From assembly GCF_000518645.1 (NCBI RefSeq), contig NZ_JADZ01000004.1, positions 186,001 to 250,000 on the forward strand: 64,000 nt of DNA, written 5' to 3'. The notes under the pieces are model-generated. The model saw only the letters and a list, made by a program, of their open reading frames with translations, searched no databases and was not told where the DNA came from. The position numbers and the translations under genes were made by a program. Shown here in pieces: positions 1-10,600 of this stretch. Positions within the stretch are counted from its first letter, which is position 1. Each line of letters opens with the position of its first letter. This DNA comes from Curvibacter gracilis ATCC BAA-807 (lineage in GTDB: Bacteria; Pseudomonadota; Gammaproteobacteria; Burkholderiales; Burkholderiaceae_C).

Positions 1-310
1 CCTCCAGCACGCCGACCAGGGTCAGCACCACCGGGCCGGCCATGGCCAGCACGCCGATGCCGGGCAGAAAGAAGACGGCAGGGGCCAGCAACAGGCTCCA
101 GATACCGCCCCAGAAAGCGCCTGTGGCGCCCCAGGCCTTCATCTTGTCGCCCACGGTGTAGAAGCCGGTGGGGTGCTCTTCGCTGTGGTAGCCCTTGCCC
201 AGCAGCGACAGGGTCTTGAGGTCGATGCCGGCGCGCCCCAGGGTCTGCAGGGCAGACTCGGCCTCCTGGTGCGTGGCGAAGATGAAGCCGGGGGCAAGGT
301 GGTCGTTCAT
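1..310 (-). CDS. Small membrane protein, general-stress-like (3' end beyond the left edge)
   Basis: An open frame of 103 codons starts with ATG at 310 and runs off the left edge, so the C-terminus is missing. The first ~60 residues resemble the soluble N-terminal domain of small stress-associated proteins (start MNDHLAPGFIFATHQEAE, then a KGYHSEEHPTGFYTVGDKMK segment). A Gly/Trp-rich stretch and hydrophobic helices follow (WSLLLAPAVFFLPGIGVLAM). This domain order is common in an uncharacterised inner-membrane family related to GSP17M/DUF1269-like proteins. It lies just downstream of the BON protein on the same strand, in a stress cluster. The exact family name is uncertain because part of the protein is absent. 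Confidence 0.75.
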   Translation of the reverse strand, partial: MNDHLAPGFIFATHQEAESALQTLGRAGIDLKTLSLLGKGYHSEEHPTGFYTVGDKMKAWGATGAFWGGIWSLLLAPAVFFLPGIGVLAMAGPVVLTLVGVLE

Positions 311-345
311 GAGGTGTCCTGTGGGAGGGGGCTGCGGGCCGGGCT

Positions 346-996
346 TCAGTCAAAGCGCAGTTCGTCGTGCACATGGCGCACACCGGGTGTGTTCCAGGCC
401 GCCTGCAGGGCCAGGCCGTGCTCGGCCCAGCTGTCCACTTCGCCGCTGAGGGTGACCGTGGCGCCCTGCACCGCCACCGAGATGCGGCGTGCGTCGCCAT
501 GGGCGCGCCGCTGCAGGGCGCGTTCGATGTCGGCCACCACGGCCGAGCAGTTGATCTGGGGCTTGACCGCGATCTCGTCAGTCAGGCTGCGCAGGCCCTG
601 CAGGTGGCGCACGGTGGCCAGGGCCGCCTCACGCTGGAAATCCCAGTGCACGACGCCGCTCAAGGTCATGTTGCCGTCTTCCACCAGCACATGCAGCGCC
701 TTGGCGGGCAACTGGCGCGTCCATTGCAGGGCCGAGATGGCGGCCCGCGCCAGGTCCGAGTCGCTGCGCTCGGCCGTGCTTTGCAGCTGCACCTTCAGTT
801 CCACGGCCAGGGCGCGCACGCCCTGCACGCGCTTGGCGGCGCGCTCGGCCTCCCATTTCTCGGAGAAGCTGTCCACCACCCCGCTCAGGGTGACCACGCC
901 CTCGTTCACCCCCACGCCGATGTGGGCCGAGTTGATGGAGGGGTCGCCGGCCAATTCGGCGGCCACGGCGGCTTGCAGGTTTTTGTCGGGTGTCAT
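346..996 (-). CDS. Triple BON-domain protein
   Basis: The 216-aa product contains three consecutive BON domains (about residues 5-72, 77-145 and 150-214). Each has the family's G-x-V-x-L-x-G-x-V core (VVTLSGVV, MTLSGVV, TVTLSGEV). BON domains bind phospholipids or act at the envelope, as in OsmY-like stress proteins. There is no signal peptide or lipobox, so the protein is probably cytoplasmic or needs another export route. The ATG at 996 overlaps the stop of the upstream hydroxylase-like gene by 4 bp (ATGA), which fixes the start and implies translational coupling. Its place beside a Crp/Fnr regulator and other stress families suggests an osmotic or general-stress role; that is inferred. Confidence 0.85.
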   Translation of the reverse strand: MTPDKNLQAAVAAELAGDPSINSAHIGVGVNEGVVTLSGVVDSFSEKWEAERAAKRVQGVRALAVELKVQLQSTAERSDSDLARAAISALQWTRQLPAKALHVLVEDGNMTLSGVVHWDFQREAALATVRHLQGLRSLTDEIAVKPQINCSAVVADIERALQRRAHGDARRISVAVQGATVTLSGEVDSWAEHGLALQAAWNTPGVRHVHDELRFD

Positions 997-1631
997 GGTG
1001 AAGGTCCTTGGTGTGAAGTTTTGGAGGTGTCCGCCGGGGCGCCACGGGGGGGGCTTGCACCGGGCTGGCGCTTGAGTGGGCCCAGGGCGGGGCCGGCCGT
1101 GCCCCACACCCCGTCCCAGAAGAAGGTGGTCACGCCAAAGCGGTGGTGTTGGCCCGGCTGGTGGTGGCTGGCGTGCCAGTGCTTGTAGCGGCGGGCCCAG
1201 GGGCGTTGCGGGCGGTGGTGGTGCAGCGCATGGTGGGCCAGCGAGTACACGAACAGCCCGGCCAGCACACCGGCGGCCAGGGGCAGGCCCTGCCAGGCGG
1301 GCAGCCAGGCCAGGCTGGGCAGCAGCACCAACAGCCCGAAGGCCGAGGCGCTGATCACCGTGGGGCTGCAGATGCGCGCTGCCGGCCGGTCGTGGTGCAT
1401 CTGGTGCCAGCGCCGGAACGGGTCGAAGCCATGCAGCACGAAGCGGTGCAGCAGGTACTCCAGCAGGGTCCAGATCAGGGCCCCAAGGGCAAACAGCAGC
1501 ACGCCGGGCAGGCGCTGCGCCGGGGGCACGGCCCAGGCCAGCCACAGGCTCAGGCCCATGGACGCGGCGCCATAGAACACCAGGTCGGCGTAGTAGGCCC
1601 GGGCACTGTGCTCCAGGTTCAAGAAGGCCAT
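993..1631 (-). CDS. Fatty acid hydroxylase / sterol desaturase superfamily protein
   Basis: The 212-aa integral membrane protein carries the histidine clusters of the di-iron fatty-acid hydroxylase superfamily: H62-R-F-V-L-H67, H76-Q-M-H-H80, a histidine-rich patch near 131-140 and HWHASHH near 150-157. Hydrophobic segments surround these clusters, as expected for membrane hydroxylases whose iron centre faces the cytoplasm. The substrate cannot be read from sequence; lipid or carotenoid-like substrates are known in the superfamily. The last ~25 residues are Pro/Ala-rich and overlap the BON gene start by 4 bp. The upstream gene on the same strand is the Crp/Fnr regulator, 114 bp away. Confidence 0.8.
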   Translation of the reverse strand: MAFLNLEHSARAYYADLVFYGAASMGLSLWLAWAVPPAQRLPGVLLFALGALIWTLLEYLLHRFVLHGFDPFRRWHQMHHDRPAARICSPTVISASAFGLLVLLPSLAWLPAWQGLPLAAGVLAGLFVYSLAHHALHHHRPQRPWARRYKHWHASHHQPGQHHRFGVTTFFWDGVWGTAGPALGPLKRQPGASPPRGAPADTSKTSHQGPSP

Positions 1632-1745
1632 GGGTTTCCTTTGGCGGGTTGCGGGCTGGGGTGCGAGCCCTCAGCTTGGCGCCGCCGCAGCGTCGGGTCT
1701 GTGCGCTGTCGAACCCTGATCGGCCCTGGCCTGGCCGGGTGGGGA

Positions 1746-2477
1746 TCAGCGTGCCGGCAGGTTGGGCAGCAGGCGGTCGTATTCGCGCTTGACCACCTGG
1801 TAGCACTCACAGGTGCGTTTCTCCAGGCCGGGTCGGTCCAGCACCGTGATGTGACCGCGGGCGTAGCGGATCAGGCCCCCAGCCTGCAGCTGCAGCGCGG
1901 CTCCAGTCACGCCTTCGCGCCGCACGCCCAGCATGTTGGAGATCAGCTCCTGGGTCATGATCAGGTCGGGGCCGCTCAAGCGGTCCAGGCTCAGCAGCAG
2001 CCAGCGGCACAGCTGCTGGTCCAGCGAGTGGTGGCGGTTGCACACGGCGGTCTGCGACATCTGCGTGAGCAAGGCCTGGGTGTAGCGCAGCAACAGGTGC
2101 AGAAAGGGCCCGGCCCGGTCGAACTCGTTTTTCAGCGTCGAGGCACGCAGGCGCAGGCCCTTGCCGGCGCTTTGCACCACGGCCCGGCTGGGTGTGGAGT
2201 TGCCGCCCATGAACAGGGCCACCCCCACCATGCCCTCGTTGCCCACCACGGCAATCTCGGCCGAGGCACCGGTTTCCATCACATACAACAGCGAAATGAT
2301 GGCGGTGGTGGGAAAGTAGGCGTAGTTCATCGCCACGCCCGACTCGTACAGCACCATGCCCAGGGGCAGATCCACCGGCTCCAGCTGGGCCAGGACAGGG
2401 GCGAATTCGGGTGTGTCCATGGCCTCCAGAAGGTGGTTTTTCCTGTATTCAGCAGGCGCAGGTGGGTCATGGGTCAT
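1746..2477 (-). CDS. Crp/Fnr-family transcriptional regulator
   Basis: The 243-aa protein has a cyclic-nucleotide-binding-like beta-barrel (about 30-145) and a C-terminal winged helix-turn-helix (about 170-220; MTQELISNMLGVRREGVTGA). No cysteine cluster for an Fe-S centre is visible in the N-terminus, so it is not a classical Fnr. An ATG further upstream (2603) is open in the same frame, but the start at 2477 has a strong GGGAGGA ribosome-binding site and matches the usual length. An inverted repeat ATATGTTCG-N4-CGAACATAT lies upstream at 2584-2605, in the divergent region shared with the DUF883-like gene; autoregulation through it is plausible. It probably controls the surrounding stress island (inference). 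Confidence 0.88.
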   Translation of the reverse strand: MTHDPPAPAEYRKNHLLEAMDTPEFAPVLAQLEPVDLPLGMVLYESGVAMNYAYFPTTAIISLLYVMETGASAEIAVVGNEGMVGVALFMGGNSTPSRAVVQSAGKGLRLRASTLKNEFDRAGPFLHLLLRYTQALLTQMSQTAVCNRHHSLDQQLCRWLLLSLDRLSGPDLIMTQELISNMLGVRREGVTGAALQLQAGGLIRYARGHITVLDRPGLEKRTCECYQVVKREYDRLLPNLPAR

Positions 2478-2762
2478 GTGTGTTCCTCCCGGGCACCGTT
2501 GGTTTGGTTGGATGCGCGGGTTGGCCGGATGTGGCACCCGCGCAGTGGTGCCCAACCGCAGCGTAGAGCCATTTGGGAGATTTATATGTTCGTTGGCGAA
2601 CATATTGTTTCAGGCCGCTGTCAGCGTCTGCCATCGCACCGACAGCGCCAGCCGGCGGTGTCACCCTGGCTGCTGGCCCGACCATGGCGCCCGGCGCCCA
2701 GCGCGGGGGCCACCCTGCCCGGGCCCTGGATCGCTTTGATCTGCCACTCAGGACACCTTGCC
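2478..2762. other. Divergent intergenic region of the Crp/Fnr gene
   Basis: This 285-bp stretch separates the Crp/Fnr gene from the divergent DUF883-like gene. It holds the 22-bp inverted repeat described separately and otherwise no convincing gene. It is locally AT-rich only around the repeat. Confidence 0.7.
2584..2605. promoter_or_regulatory. Perfect 9-4-9 inverted repeat, candidate Crp/Fnr-family operator
   Basis: ATATGTTCG (2584-2592) and CGAACATAT (2597-2605) are perfect inverted arms around TTGG. Size, spacing and placement 107 bp upstream of a Crp/Fnr gene fit a dimeric Crp/Fnr-family site, although the half-site differs from TTGAT (Fnr) and TGTGA (Crp). The island genes on either side could share it. 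Confidence 0.65.
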
Positions 2763-3143
2763 ATGAACCACTCCAAACCCCTGCATGACGGCGATGGCCG
2801 CGCCCATGAAGGCGCCGGCCCCGGCGATGTCGACCCCACCCTGGTCCACCACCCGGTGCGCGCCGCTCCGCACCCGCTCGATGCGCTGAACGGCTTGCTG
2901 CAGGACCAGGAGGCCCATGCCATGGCCTGGCTGGCCGCCAGCGCCGTACCACCCGGCGAGCCGATGCGTGTGCTGCGCGATTCGGCGCGGGAGCTGCGCA
3001 GCCAGGCCGAGCAGGCGCGCCGCCAGGTGCAGCGACAGATCCAGGATCGCCCGCTCACCGCCGTGGCCCTGGCGGTGCTGGCCGGGGGTTGCCTGATGGC
3101 CCTGCCGCGTCTTTGGCACCTGGCCTTTTCGCCGCGTCGATGA
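2763..3143 (+). CDS. DUF883/ElaB-like small membrane-anchored protein
   Basis: The 126-aa product has a charged, helical middle (residues 70-100, RELRSQAEQARRQVQRQIQ), a D-R-P turn and one C-terminal transmembrane helix (about 102-120). That is the layout of the ElaB/YqjD/DUF883 family of membrane-tethered, often ribosome-associated stress proteins. Residues 1-60 are His/Pro/Asp-rich and unlike the family, so assignment rests on the C-terminal half. Its TGA overlaps the ATG of the downstream protease by 3 bp (ATGA), indicating a two-gene operon divergent from the Crp/Fnr gene. Confidence 0.65.
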   Translation: MNHSKPLHDGDGRAHEGAGPGDVDPTLVHHPVRAAPHPLDALNGLLQDQEAHAMAWLAASAVPPGEPMRVLRDSARELRSQAEQARRQVQRQIQDRPLTAVALAVLAGGCLMALPRLWHLAFSPRR

Positions 3144-4063
3144 TGCAGGCCACCACTTCTGACACGGCCTTGGCCGTGCCCGCCTCCGGCGCGCCAGAGT
3201 CTGTTGACGGCGCCCCTCCCCTGAGCGGGCCCTCGGGCTGGACCAGTGCCGGCCGTGGCACGGAGTCTTTGCCGGCGCCTGCGCCGGACGAGACCACGGC
3301 CCACAGCCCCACGGTCGACCCGCTGTTCTTCTCCGTGCCCCGGGTCTCCACCCTGGCCGGCGAACGTGGGCTCACGCAGGCCAGCGGCTTCTACTTTCAA
3401 CGTGATGGGCGCCTGTACCTGGTCACCAGCCGCCATGTGGTGTTCGACCAGGCCACCCGCCATGTGCCCGATCGGCTGGAGATCGAACTGCACCTGGACG
3501 GCACCAACCTGACCCGGTCCACCGGCTTTTCCATCCCGCTTTATGTGCAAGGCCAGGCCGTGTGGCGTCAGGGCCATGACGGCGGGGGTGACATCGATGT
3601 CGCGGTGCTGGAGATCGAGCGCCGCAAGCTGCCGGCCTCGGTGGTCATCCGGGCCTTCACGCCGGCCCACCTGGTGCACGACTTTGCCGAAGTGCCGGTG
3701 GGCGAGCCCCTGGTGGTGGTGGGCTTTCCGCTGGGCTTTCACGATGCGGTGCACCACCTGCCGGTTCTGCGCTATGCCATGGTGGCCTCGCCCTACGGCA
3801 TCCGCTTTCAGGGCAAGGGCTATTTCCTGACGGATGCCCGCACCCACCGCGGCACCAGTGGCGCTCCGGTGGTGTCGCGCCGCCAGCACCCCAGCCCTGA
3901 GCAACAGGCCTTGCCCTGGCGGCTGCTGGGCGTGCACTCCTCGCGCATGGACATGGGCAACCGGGATCTGCTGCAGGACGAGTCGCTGGGCCTCAACTGC
4001 GTCTGGTACGCCGACATCCTGCTGCGCCTCACGGCCGACCCCAGCCGCTTCGGGGCGGGCTGA
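3140..4063 (+). CDS. Trypsin-like serine peptidase (S1/HtrA-type fold)
   Basis: The 307-aa protein shows a chymotrypsin-type triad: His99 in TSRHVV, Asp151 or Asp153 in GDIDVAVLE, and Ser240 in RGTSGAPV. It lacks a PDZ domain, so it is a bare protease domain rather than a full DegP/HtrA. The N-terminal ~60 residues are Ala/Pro/Ser-rich low complexity with no clear signal peptide. Two adjacent ATGs (3140, 3143) are possible starts; the first overlaps the upstream stop (ATGA). The oxyanion and active-site serine motif is intact, so catalysis is expected; the substrate is unknown. The operon context suggests protein quality control or envelope stress (inference). Confidence 0.82.
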   Translation: MMQATTSDTALAVPASGAPESVDGAPPLSGPSGWTSAGRGTESLPAPAPDETTAHSPTVDPLFFSVPRVSTLAGERGLTQASGFYFQRDGRLYLVTSRHVVFDQATRHVPDRLEIELHLDGTNLTRSTGFSIPLYVQGQAVWRQGHDGGGDIDVAVLEIERRKLPASVVIRAFTPAHLVHDFAEVPVGEPLVVVGFPLGFHDAVHHLPVLRYAMVASPYGIRFQGKGYFLTDARTHRGTSGAPVVSRRQHPSPEQQALPWRLLGVHSSRMDMGNRDLLQDESLGLNCVWYADILLRLTADPSRFGAG

Positions 4064-4112
4064 ACTGGCCGTTACCCGGCCGTTGCTGCGGCGGGCGCCC
4101 GGCAGCGCCTGC

Positions 4113-4379
4113 TCAGCGGCGTGGTGGCGCGGCCTCGGGATTGAAGTCGGGGTGCTGGGCGGCCATGCTGCCAGGGCGCGGCTCGCTGCCGGGCCGCGCC
4201 TCTCCCGGGTGTTCATGCTGTATCGGGGTGGGCGCCAACCGACCGCTGGCGCGCTGGCTGACGGCAGGGTCGTCGTGGGCTTGGCTTGTGTGAAGCGACA
4301 GCGTGCTGCGTTGACCGGGGCGTGGCCGGGGGGCCGGTTCGGGCCGAGGGTGGGGTTTCACAGCCGCCCCGTCAGCCAC
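4113..4379 (-). CDS. Possible small Pro/His-rich protein, doubtful
   Basis: An 88-codon frame begins inside the 3' end of the DUF3309 gene (22-bp overlap) and is rich in Pro, Arg, His and Ala (for example HEHPGEARPGSEPRPGS). No domain is recognisable. It would fill an otherwise empty 294-bp stretch between the protease gene and DUF3309. Low-complexity composition is also what random frames look like at this GC content, so this is offered only as a possibility. Confidence 0.25.
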   Translation of the reverse strand: MADGAAVKPHPRPEPAPRPRPGQRSTLSLHTSQAHDDPAVSQRASGRLAPTPIQHEHPGEARPGSEPRPGSMAAQHPDFNPEAAPPRR

Positions 4380-4516
4380 AGGATCAGCAGCACGATCAGC
4401 AGCAGCCCCAGGCCCCCGCTGGGCAGGTAGCCCCAGGCATGGCTGTGCGGCCAGATGGGCACGGCGCCCACGACCATCAGCACCAGAATCACCAGCAGGA
4501 TGGCACCCAGGTTCAT
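4358..4516 (-). CDS. DUF3309 small membrane protein
   Basis: The 52-residue product begins MNLGAILLVILVLMVVGAVP and has the DUF3309 layout: helix 1, a WPHSHAWGYLPSGGLG loop, then helix 2 (LLLIVLLILWLTGRL). This family of tiny two-helix inner-membrane proteins is widespread in Proteobacteria and often sits in stress-response clusters. The ATG at 4516 is preceded by GAGGAG at good spacing, so longer upstream starts are unlikely. It lies 120 bp downstream of the cyclic glucan synthase on the same strand. Function is unknown. Confidence 0.88.
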   Translation of the reverse strand: MNLGAILLVILVLMVVGAVPIWPHSHAWGYLPSGGLGLLLIVLLILWLTGRL

Positions 4517-4636
4517 GTTCAACTCCTCACCCCCAGGGGGTTTCTGCCAGTGTGTGCCCTGGGCGCCGGCCTGCCTGTGCGCTGGCGCACCTTGCCGGTT
4601 GCGCTGGCGCACCGTGCCGGTTGCGCTGCGTGGCTT

Positions 4637-7600
4637 TCAGGCGGTACTGGCCGGTGGCGGCAGGCTTTCTTCCGGCCCCGGCCCCAGGCGCAGCAGCACC
4701 TGGCGCACGCCCTGGTCGGCCTGCAGGGCAATGCCCTCGGCGCCCTGCAGCAGGCCATCGCAAAACAGCTCGTGCAGGCCCGGCCTCTCGGGCACGGCCT
4801 GCACCTCGATGTCGTAGCACGTGCCCTGGCGCCGGTACTGAAGCTTGAAGCCGGTCCAGCCCGGGCGCAGGCAGGGCCGCAGCTGCAGCCGGCCCCGGGC
4901 CAGTTGCACGCCCAGCAGCGACTCCAGCACCAGCCGGTAGGCCCAGCCGGCCGAGCCGGTGTACCAGGTCCAGCCGCCACGCCCTTGGTGAGGGGGTGCG
5001 CCATAGATGTCGGCTGCCACGGCATAGGGCTCCACCTGGTAGCGGGCCACGGCCGCTGCGGTTTCGGTGTGGCGCAGCGGGCTCACCATGTCGAACACCT
5101 CCCAGGCCTGTTGGGCTTGCCCCAGCCGGGCATAGGCCATGGCGCACCAGATGGCGGCATGGGTGTACTGCCCGCCGTTCTCGCGCACGCCGGGCACATA
5201 GCCCTTGATGTAGCCCGGGTCCAGGCCGCCGTGGTCGAACGGGGGGTCGAGCAGGGCCACATAGCCAAAATGGTGGTTGACCAGGCGCTGGCCCACCGCC
5301 TGCATGGCGGCCCGCTGGTGCGCGGGGGTGGAGGCCCCACCCAGCACCGACCAGCTCTGCGCCACGGCGTCGATCTGGCATTCGGTGTTGCTGGCCGAGC
5401 CCAGCGGCGTGCCGTCGTCAAAGTAGGCGCGCCGGTACCAGTCGCCGTCCCAGGCGTGCTGCTCGGTCTGCTCGGCCAGGGTGGCGGCCTGGGCCCGCCA
5501 GGTGCTGGCCTGGGCCGGGTCGCCCTGGCCCGTGGCCAGTGCGGCCATCTCCGCCATCCTGCCCAGCGTGTCGTGCAGGAAGAAGGCCAGCCAGACACTC
5601 TCGCCGCGCCCCTCGATGCCCACCCGGTTCATGCCGTCGTTCCAGTCGCCCGAGCCCATCAGGGGCAGGCCGTGGGCACCCAAGCGCAGGCCGTGCGCCA
5701 GCGCGCGGCAGCAGTGCTGGTAAAGGCTGCCACTCTCGCCTGAGGCTTCGGGCAGGTCGTAATAGGCCTCTTCGTCGCCCGGCACCGGCCGGCCTTTCAG
5801 GTAGGGCAGGGTTTCGGCCAGCACGCCCACATCACCGGTCAATTGCAGGTAGTGGCTCACCGCCTGGGGCAGCCACAGAAAGTCGTCCGAGCAGCGGGTG
5901 CGCACGCCGCGGCCGGTGGGCGGGTGCCACCAGTGCTGCACATCGCCCTCCTGGAACTGGCGCGCCGCGGCCCGCAGCAGGTGGGACCGGGCCAGGGCGG
6001 GTTGGCTGTGGGCCAGCGCCATGCTGTCCTGCAACTGGTCCCGAAAGCCGAAGGCGCCGCCAGATTGGTAGAAGCCGCTGCGCCCCCACAGCCGGCTCGA
6101 CAGCGTCTGGTACAGCAGCCAGCCGTTGAACAACAGGTTCAGCCCCGGGTCGGGGGTGTGCGCCTGCACCGGCTGCAGCACCCGCTCCCAGGTCTGTACC
6201 ACGGCGCACAACGAGGCCTCAGCTGCTGCGGCGTCCCGTGGCCCGGCCACCCCCTCGGGCCCCAGGCCCTGCAGGGCGCCCAGGCGGAACACGATCTGCC
6301 GGCTTTCGCCGGGTGCCAGTTCCAGGGGCACGCGCAGCGCCGCGCAGGGGTCCAGCCCCGCACCCAGGCGCAGCGACAGCTGGGCCTGGTTCATGGCCGC
6401 CGGCTGGCGCCAGGAACCCTGGCGCCCCAGAAACTCGGTGCGGTCGCCGCTCCAGCTCACGCCGGGCTGCAGGCCCGAAGCACCGGCGTCAAAGAACACC
6501 CGCACCCCGGCAAAATCGTTGTTGTAGGGGTTGTGCGCCAGCAGGGCCCCGGTGGCGGGGTCGCGCTCGGTCACCAGGTGCTGGCCGGTGTGGGATGGCA
6601 GGTCGCCCAGCACCCACTCCACATAGCCGGTGACGGACAGGCGCCGCACCCGGGCACTGCGGTTGTGCAGTGTCAGCACCGACCATTTGAGCGACAGCGT
6701 GGCGTCCACATGCACGCTCAGCGTGCTGTGGATGCCCTGCGCCGCGTGCTCGAAGCGGCTGTGGCCAAAGCCGTGGTGCACCACCGTGACCCCGCCCCCA
6801 CCACAGGGCAGCGGCGTGGGCGACCAGTAGCGGCCGCTGTCTTCGTCGCGCAGGTACAGGGCCTCGCCGCAGTTGTCGCCCACCGGGTCGTTGCTCCAGG
6901 GGGTGAGGCGGTATTCGTGCGCGTTCTGGAACCAGGTGTAGCTGCCGCCGCTTTCCGACAGCACGCAGCCCAGCTGCTCGTTGGCCATCACGTTGACCCA
7001 GGGTTCAGGTGTCGTGCCCGGGTGCCCCGGTCTGCCCAGGCGGATCACATAGCTCTGACCATCGGCCGCGAAGCCGCCCAGGCCGTTGTCGAATTGCAGG
7101 CCCGCCACAGCGGCGGGCCCGTCTCCCTGGCGCTCATCGGGGCCCGGGTTGGCGCTCAACAGGCGCGGGGCCTTGCTGCGCCGCAGCTCCTTGCCGCGTG
7201 GCGGGGCCACCTGCTGCGCCAGTGTGCCCCCGGTGTCGCTCAGCACCACCCGCGCCACACTCAGGAACAGGTGCCGGTCTTCGGGCGAGATGTGCTCGCC
7301 CACGCGCACAAAGATGCCGCCCGATTTTTCGGCCAGGTTGGCCTCCAGGCCCGAGGCGATCAGGCCCAGGATCTGCTCCTGCAGCACCTGGCGGTAGCCG
7401 GCACGGTCTTCGTTCCAGATCATCAGGTCCACCGTCAGGCCCTTGAGGCGCCAGTAGGCATGGGCGCGCACCAGCTGCTGCACCAAGCCGATGTGGGCCA
7501 CATCGCTGATCTGCAGCAGCACGATGGGCAGGTCGCCCGAGATGGCGTAGCTCCACAGCCCGGACTGGCGCCGCTGGTTGCGCAGCAGCACCTCGGCCGG

Positions 7601-10600
7601 CGGGCGCAGCGCCGGCTGGGCATACAGCACGGCGCCGGCCAGCCGCCCATAGAGCTGGGCGTCGGCTTCGCTGGCGTTGATCTGCTGCAGGTTCACCCAG
7701 CTGTGCGTCCAGGCCAGGTCGAACACCCGGTCGGCCAGGTGCTTGTCGCGGTATTTGTCGATCAGCCCCATGGCCTGGTCGCGGGTGTCGGCCATGCCGG
7801 TGACCATATCGAGGGTGATGGTCTGCTGCGGCTCCAGCGTGATGCGGTGGCGGATCGCCATGATCGGGTCCAGCACCGCACCGGCGCTGCCCGACAGCGG
7901 GGCGTGGCTGTTCAGGGCCTGGGGCGACTGCAGGCTGCGGGTGCGGCCGATGAAGCGGCGGCGGTCGGTCTCGAAGCTGGTCTGCGAGCTGGTGCCGCCG
8001 TGCACCACCACCAGGTGCATCAGCCACACGGCGGCTTCGGCGCTGGCGCGCGGTCGGCGCGTGCAGACGATGGCCTGGCGCGCCGGCACGATCTCGGTCT
8101 GCACGAACAGCTTGCTGAAGGCCGGGTGCTGGCTGTCGCCACCGGCCGGGGCCAGCACCACCTCGGCATAGCTGGTGACTTCGAGGGTGCGGCGCTCGCT
8201 GGCGTTGTTGCGGATGTGCAGGCGGCGCAGTTCGATGTCGTCCTCGGGCGAGACGGCCATCTCGGCGTGCACGTCGTAGTTCAGGTCGCGGCGGCGGAAC
8301 TCCACCCGGCCTTCCGAGAAGATCGCCTGGTAGCTGCCGGGCTCCCGGCAGGTCGGCTGGTGCCCTACCGACCAGAACTCGCCGCTGGCCACATCGCGCA
8401 GGTAGCAGAACTGGCCCCAGGGGTCGCGGGTGGGGTCTTCGCGCCAGCGGGTCACGGCCAGGTCCTTCCAGCGGCTGTAGCCGGCGCCGTTGTGGGTCAG
8501 CATCACGTGGTAGCGGCCGTTGGACAACAGTTGCACCTCGGGGGCCTGGCGTTCGGGCTCGGTGATGATGCGCATGGGCAGCACCGGCCCGGTCGAGGGT
8601 GTGCGGGTGGCGCTGCTGGCCGCGGTTTCGTGCTGCAGCCGGGTCGGGTTGGGAATGCGCTCGTGCAGCAGCAGAGCGCTGGCGCGCAGGGCCGGCACGG
8701 CCATGAAGCGGCGCTGCATGGGCTGGCCCAGCAAGGCGTGCCCCAGGGCCAGCAGGCTCATGCCCTGGTGATGCGCCATGAAGGACTGCACGGTGGCGCT
8801 GGTCTTGCCGCGGGGCACGCGGGCGGCGGTGAAATCGATCGCCTCGTACAGGCCGTAGCGGGTGTTCAGGCCCATGCCGGCCAGGCGTTGCAGGTTCTGG
8901 CAGGCCGCCTGGGGGCTCACCAGCAGGGCCAGGGCCGTGGCGTAGGGGGCCACCACCAGGTCTTCGGCCAAGCCCCGCTTCAGGCCGGTGCCCGGCACGC
9001 CGAAGGCGCGGTAGCGGTAGTTGAGGCTGGCATCCACCGCGTTGTAGCCCGATTCGGAAATGCCCCAGGCCACACCTCGGCTGGCACCGTAGGCCACCTG
9101 GCGTTGCACGGCCGACAGGCAGGTCTGGTCGAGCAGGCTGTTGGCCAGGCTGGGCATCACCAGCAGCGGCATCAGGTACTCGAACATCGAGCCGCTCCAG
9201 GACAGCAGGATGGGCGGGCCCCCGACCGAGGTCAGCAGGCGACCCAGGCCGAACCAGTGCTCTTGCGAGAGCTGGCCCTGGGCGATGGCCACATAGCTGG
9301 CCAGGCGCGACTCGGAGGCCAGCAGGTCATAGCAGCCCTCGTCCAGCCGGTGCTGCTCCACGTCGTAGCCGATGGCCAGCAGGTGGCGTGTGGGGTGGCT
9401 CAGAAAGGCCCATTGCATGTGACTCAGGGCCAGCACCTGGGCGGCCAGCCCGTGCAGTTCGGCCTGGCGCAACTGGGCCCGCTGGCTGGCCAGGCCCACC
9501 AGGGCGCGCACATCGGGCAGGGCGCCGATGGCGGCGGCGCTGCCGGGGTAGGGGCCCCGTGCGGTGTCGGTGCTGGTGGCGAAGGCCGCGCCCAGCTCGG
9601 CCAGCTCGCCCAGGCTGGGCAGGCTCAACAGGCGGTGCGGCAGCAGGGCGTCGGCTTGGCTGCACCAGGGCAGCAGGGTCTGCAGTTCCTGGCGCGCGTC
9701 CTGGATCTGGGCCAGCAGCACGCCGGCCCAGTGGTGCATCTCGGCGTGGGGGCTGTGGCTGGCGTCAGGGGCCGGGTTGTCGGGCCCGGGGGCCAGGCAT
9801 TGGGCCTGCAGCGAGACGCAGGCCTCGCTCAGGCGCTGCAGGCTGGTCAACAGGGTCGAAGGGCTGGCGGGTGCCACGGCGTCGGATCCGCTTTCGCCGG
9901 CTGCACCCTGGGCGGCCAGGGCCTGGTCCAGGCGCTGCTGGAGGTTGCGCAGGGCCTGGATCAGGGCGGGCGGGCCTGCTGGGGCATGGGCATCGGCCTG
10001 CTCCTGCAGCACGCCCAGGGTGTCGCCCAGGCCGTCGAGCAGGCGCGGGCTCAGGCAGGGGCCCTCGGCCAGGGCCAGCAGGCCGGCGTGCAGGGTCAGC
10101 AGGTGGCCGGCCAGGTTGCCGCTGTCCACCGACGACACATACAGCGGTGGCAGCGGTTGCAGGCTCAGGGTGTCGTACCAGTTGTAGAAGTGGCCCTGGT
10201 GGCGCGGCAGCGTGTGCAGGGTGGCCAGGGCGTTGCGGGTGCGCTCGATCAGGCCGGCCGTGCTCAGGTAGCCGAAATCGTTGGCCGCCAGGTTGGCCAG
10301 CAGCGACAGGCCGATGTTGGTGGGCGAGGTGCGGTGGGCCAGCTTGGCCTGGGGCTGCTCCTGCTGGTTGTCGGGCGGCAGCCAATGCTCGGTGGCGGTC
10401 ACAAAGGTCTCGAAGAAGTGCCAGGTGCGGCGCGCCAGGCGGCCCAGAAAGCGGGCCTGTGCCGGGTTCAAGGGGGCCTGCTCCTCGCGCAGGGGTCGAT
10501 TCAGGTAGGCGTTGGCCAGCGGGGCCAGGGCCCACAGCAGCAGCACCGGGGCGGCCACCCACAGGGCGGCTGGCCGGTACAAGGCCAGGGCGGTGGCGGT

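Noticed and set aside
2621-4216. A 531-codon minus-strand frame opposite the DUF883-like and protease genes
   Set aside because: It has no recognisable domain, and the plus-strand protease has an intact catalytic triad.
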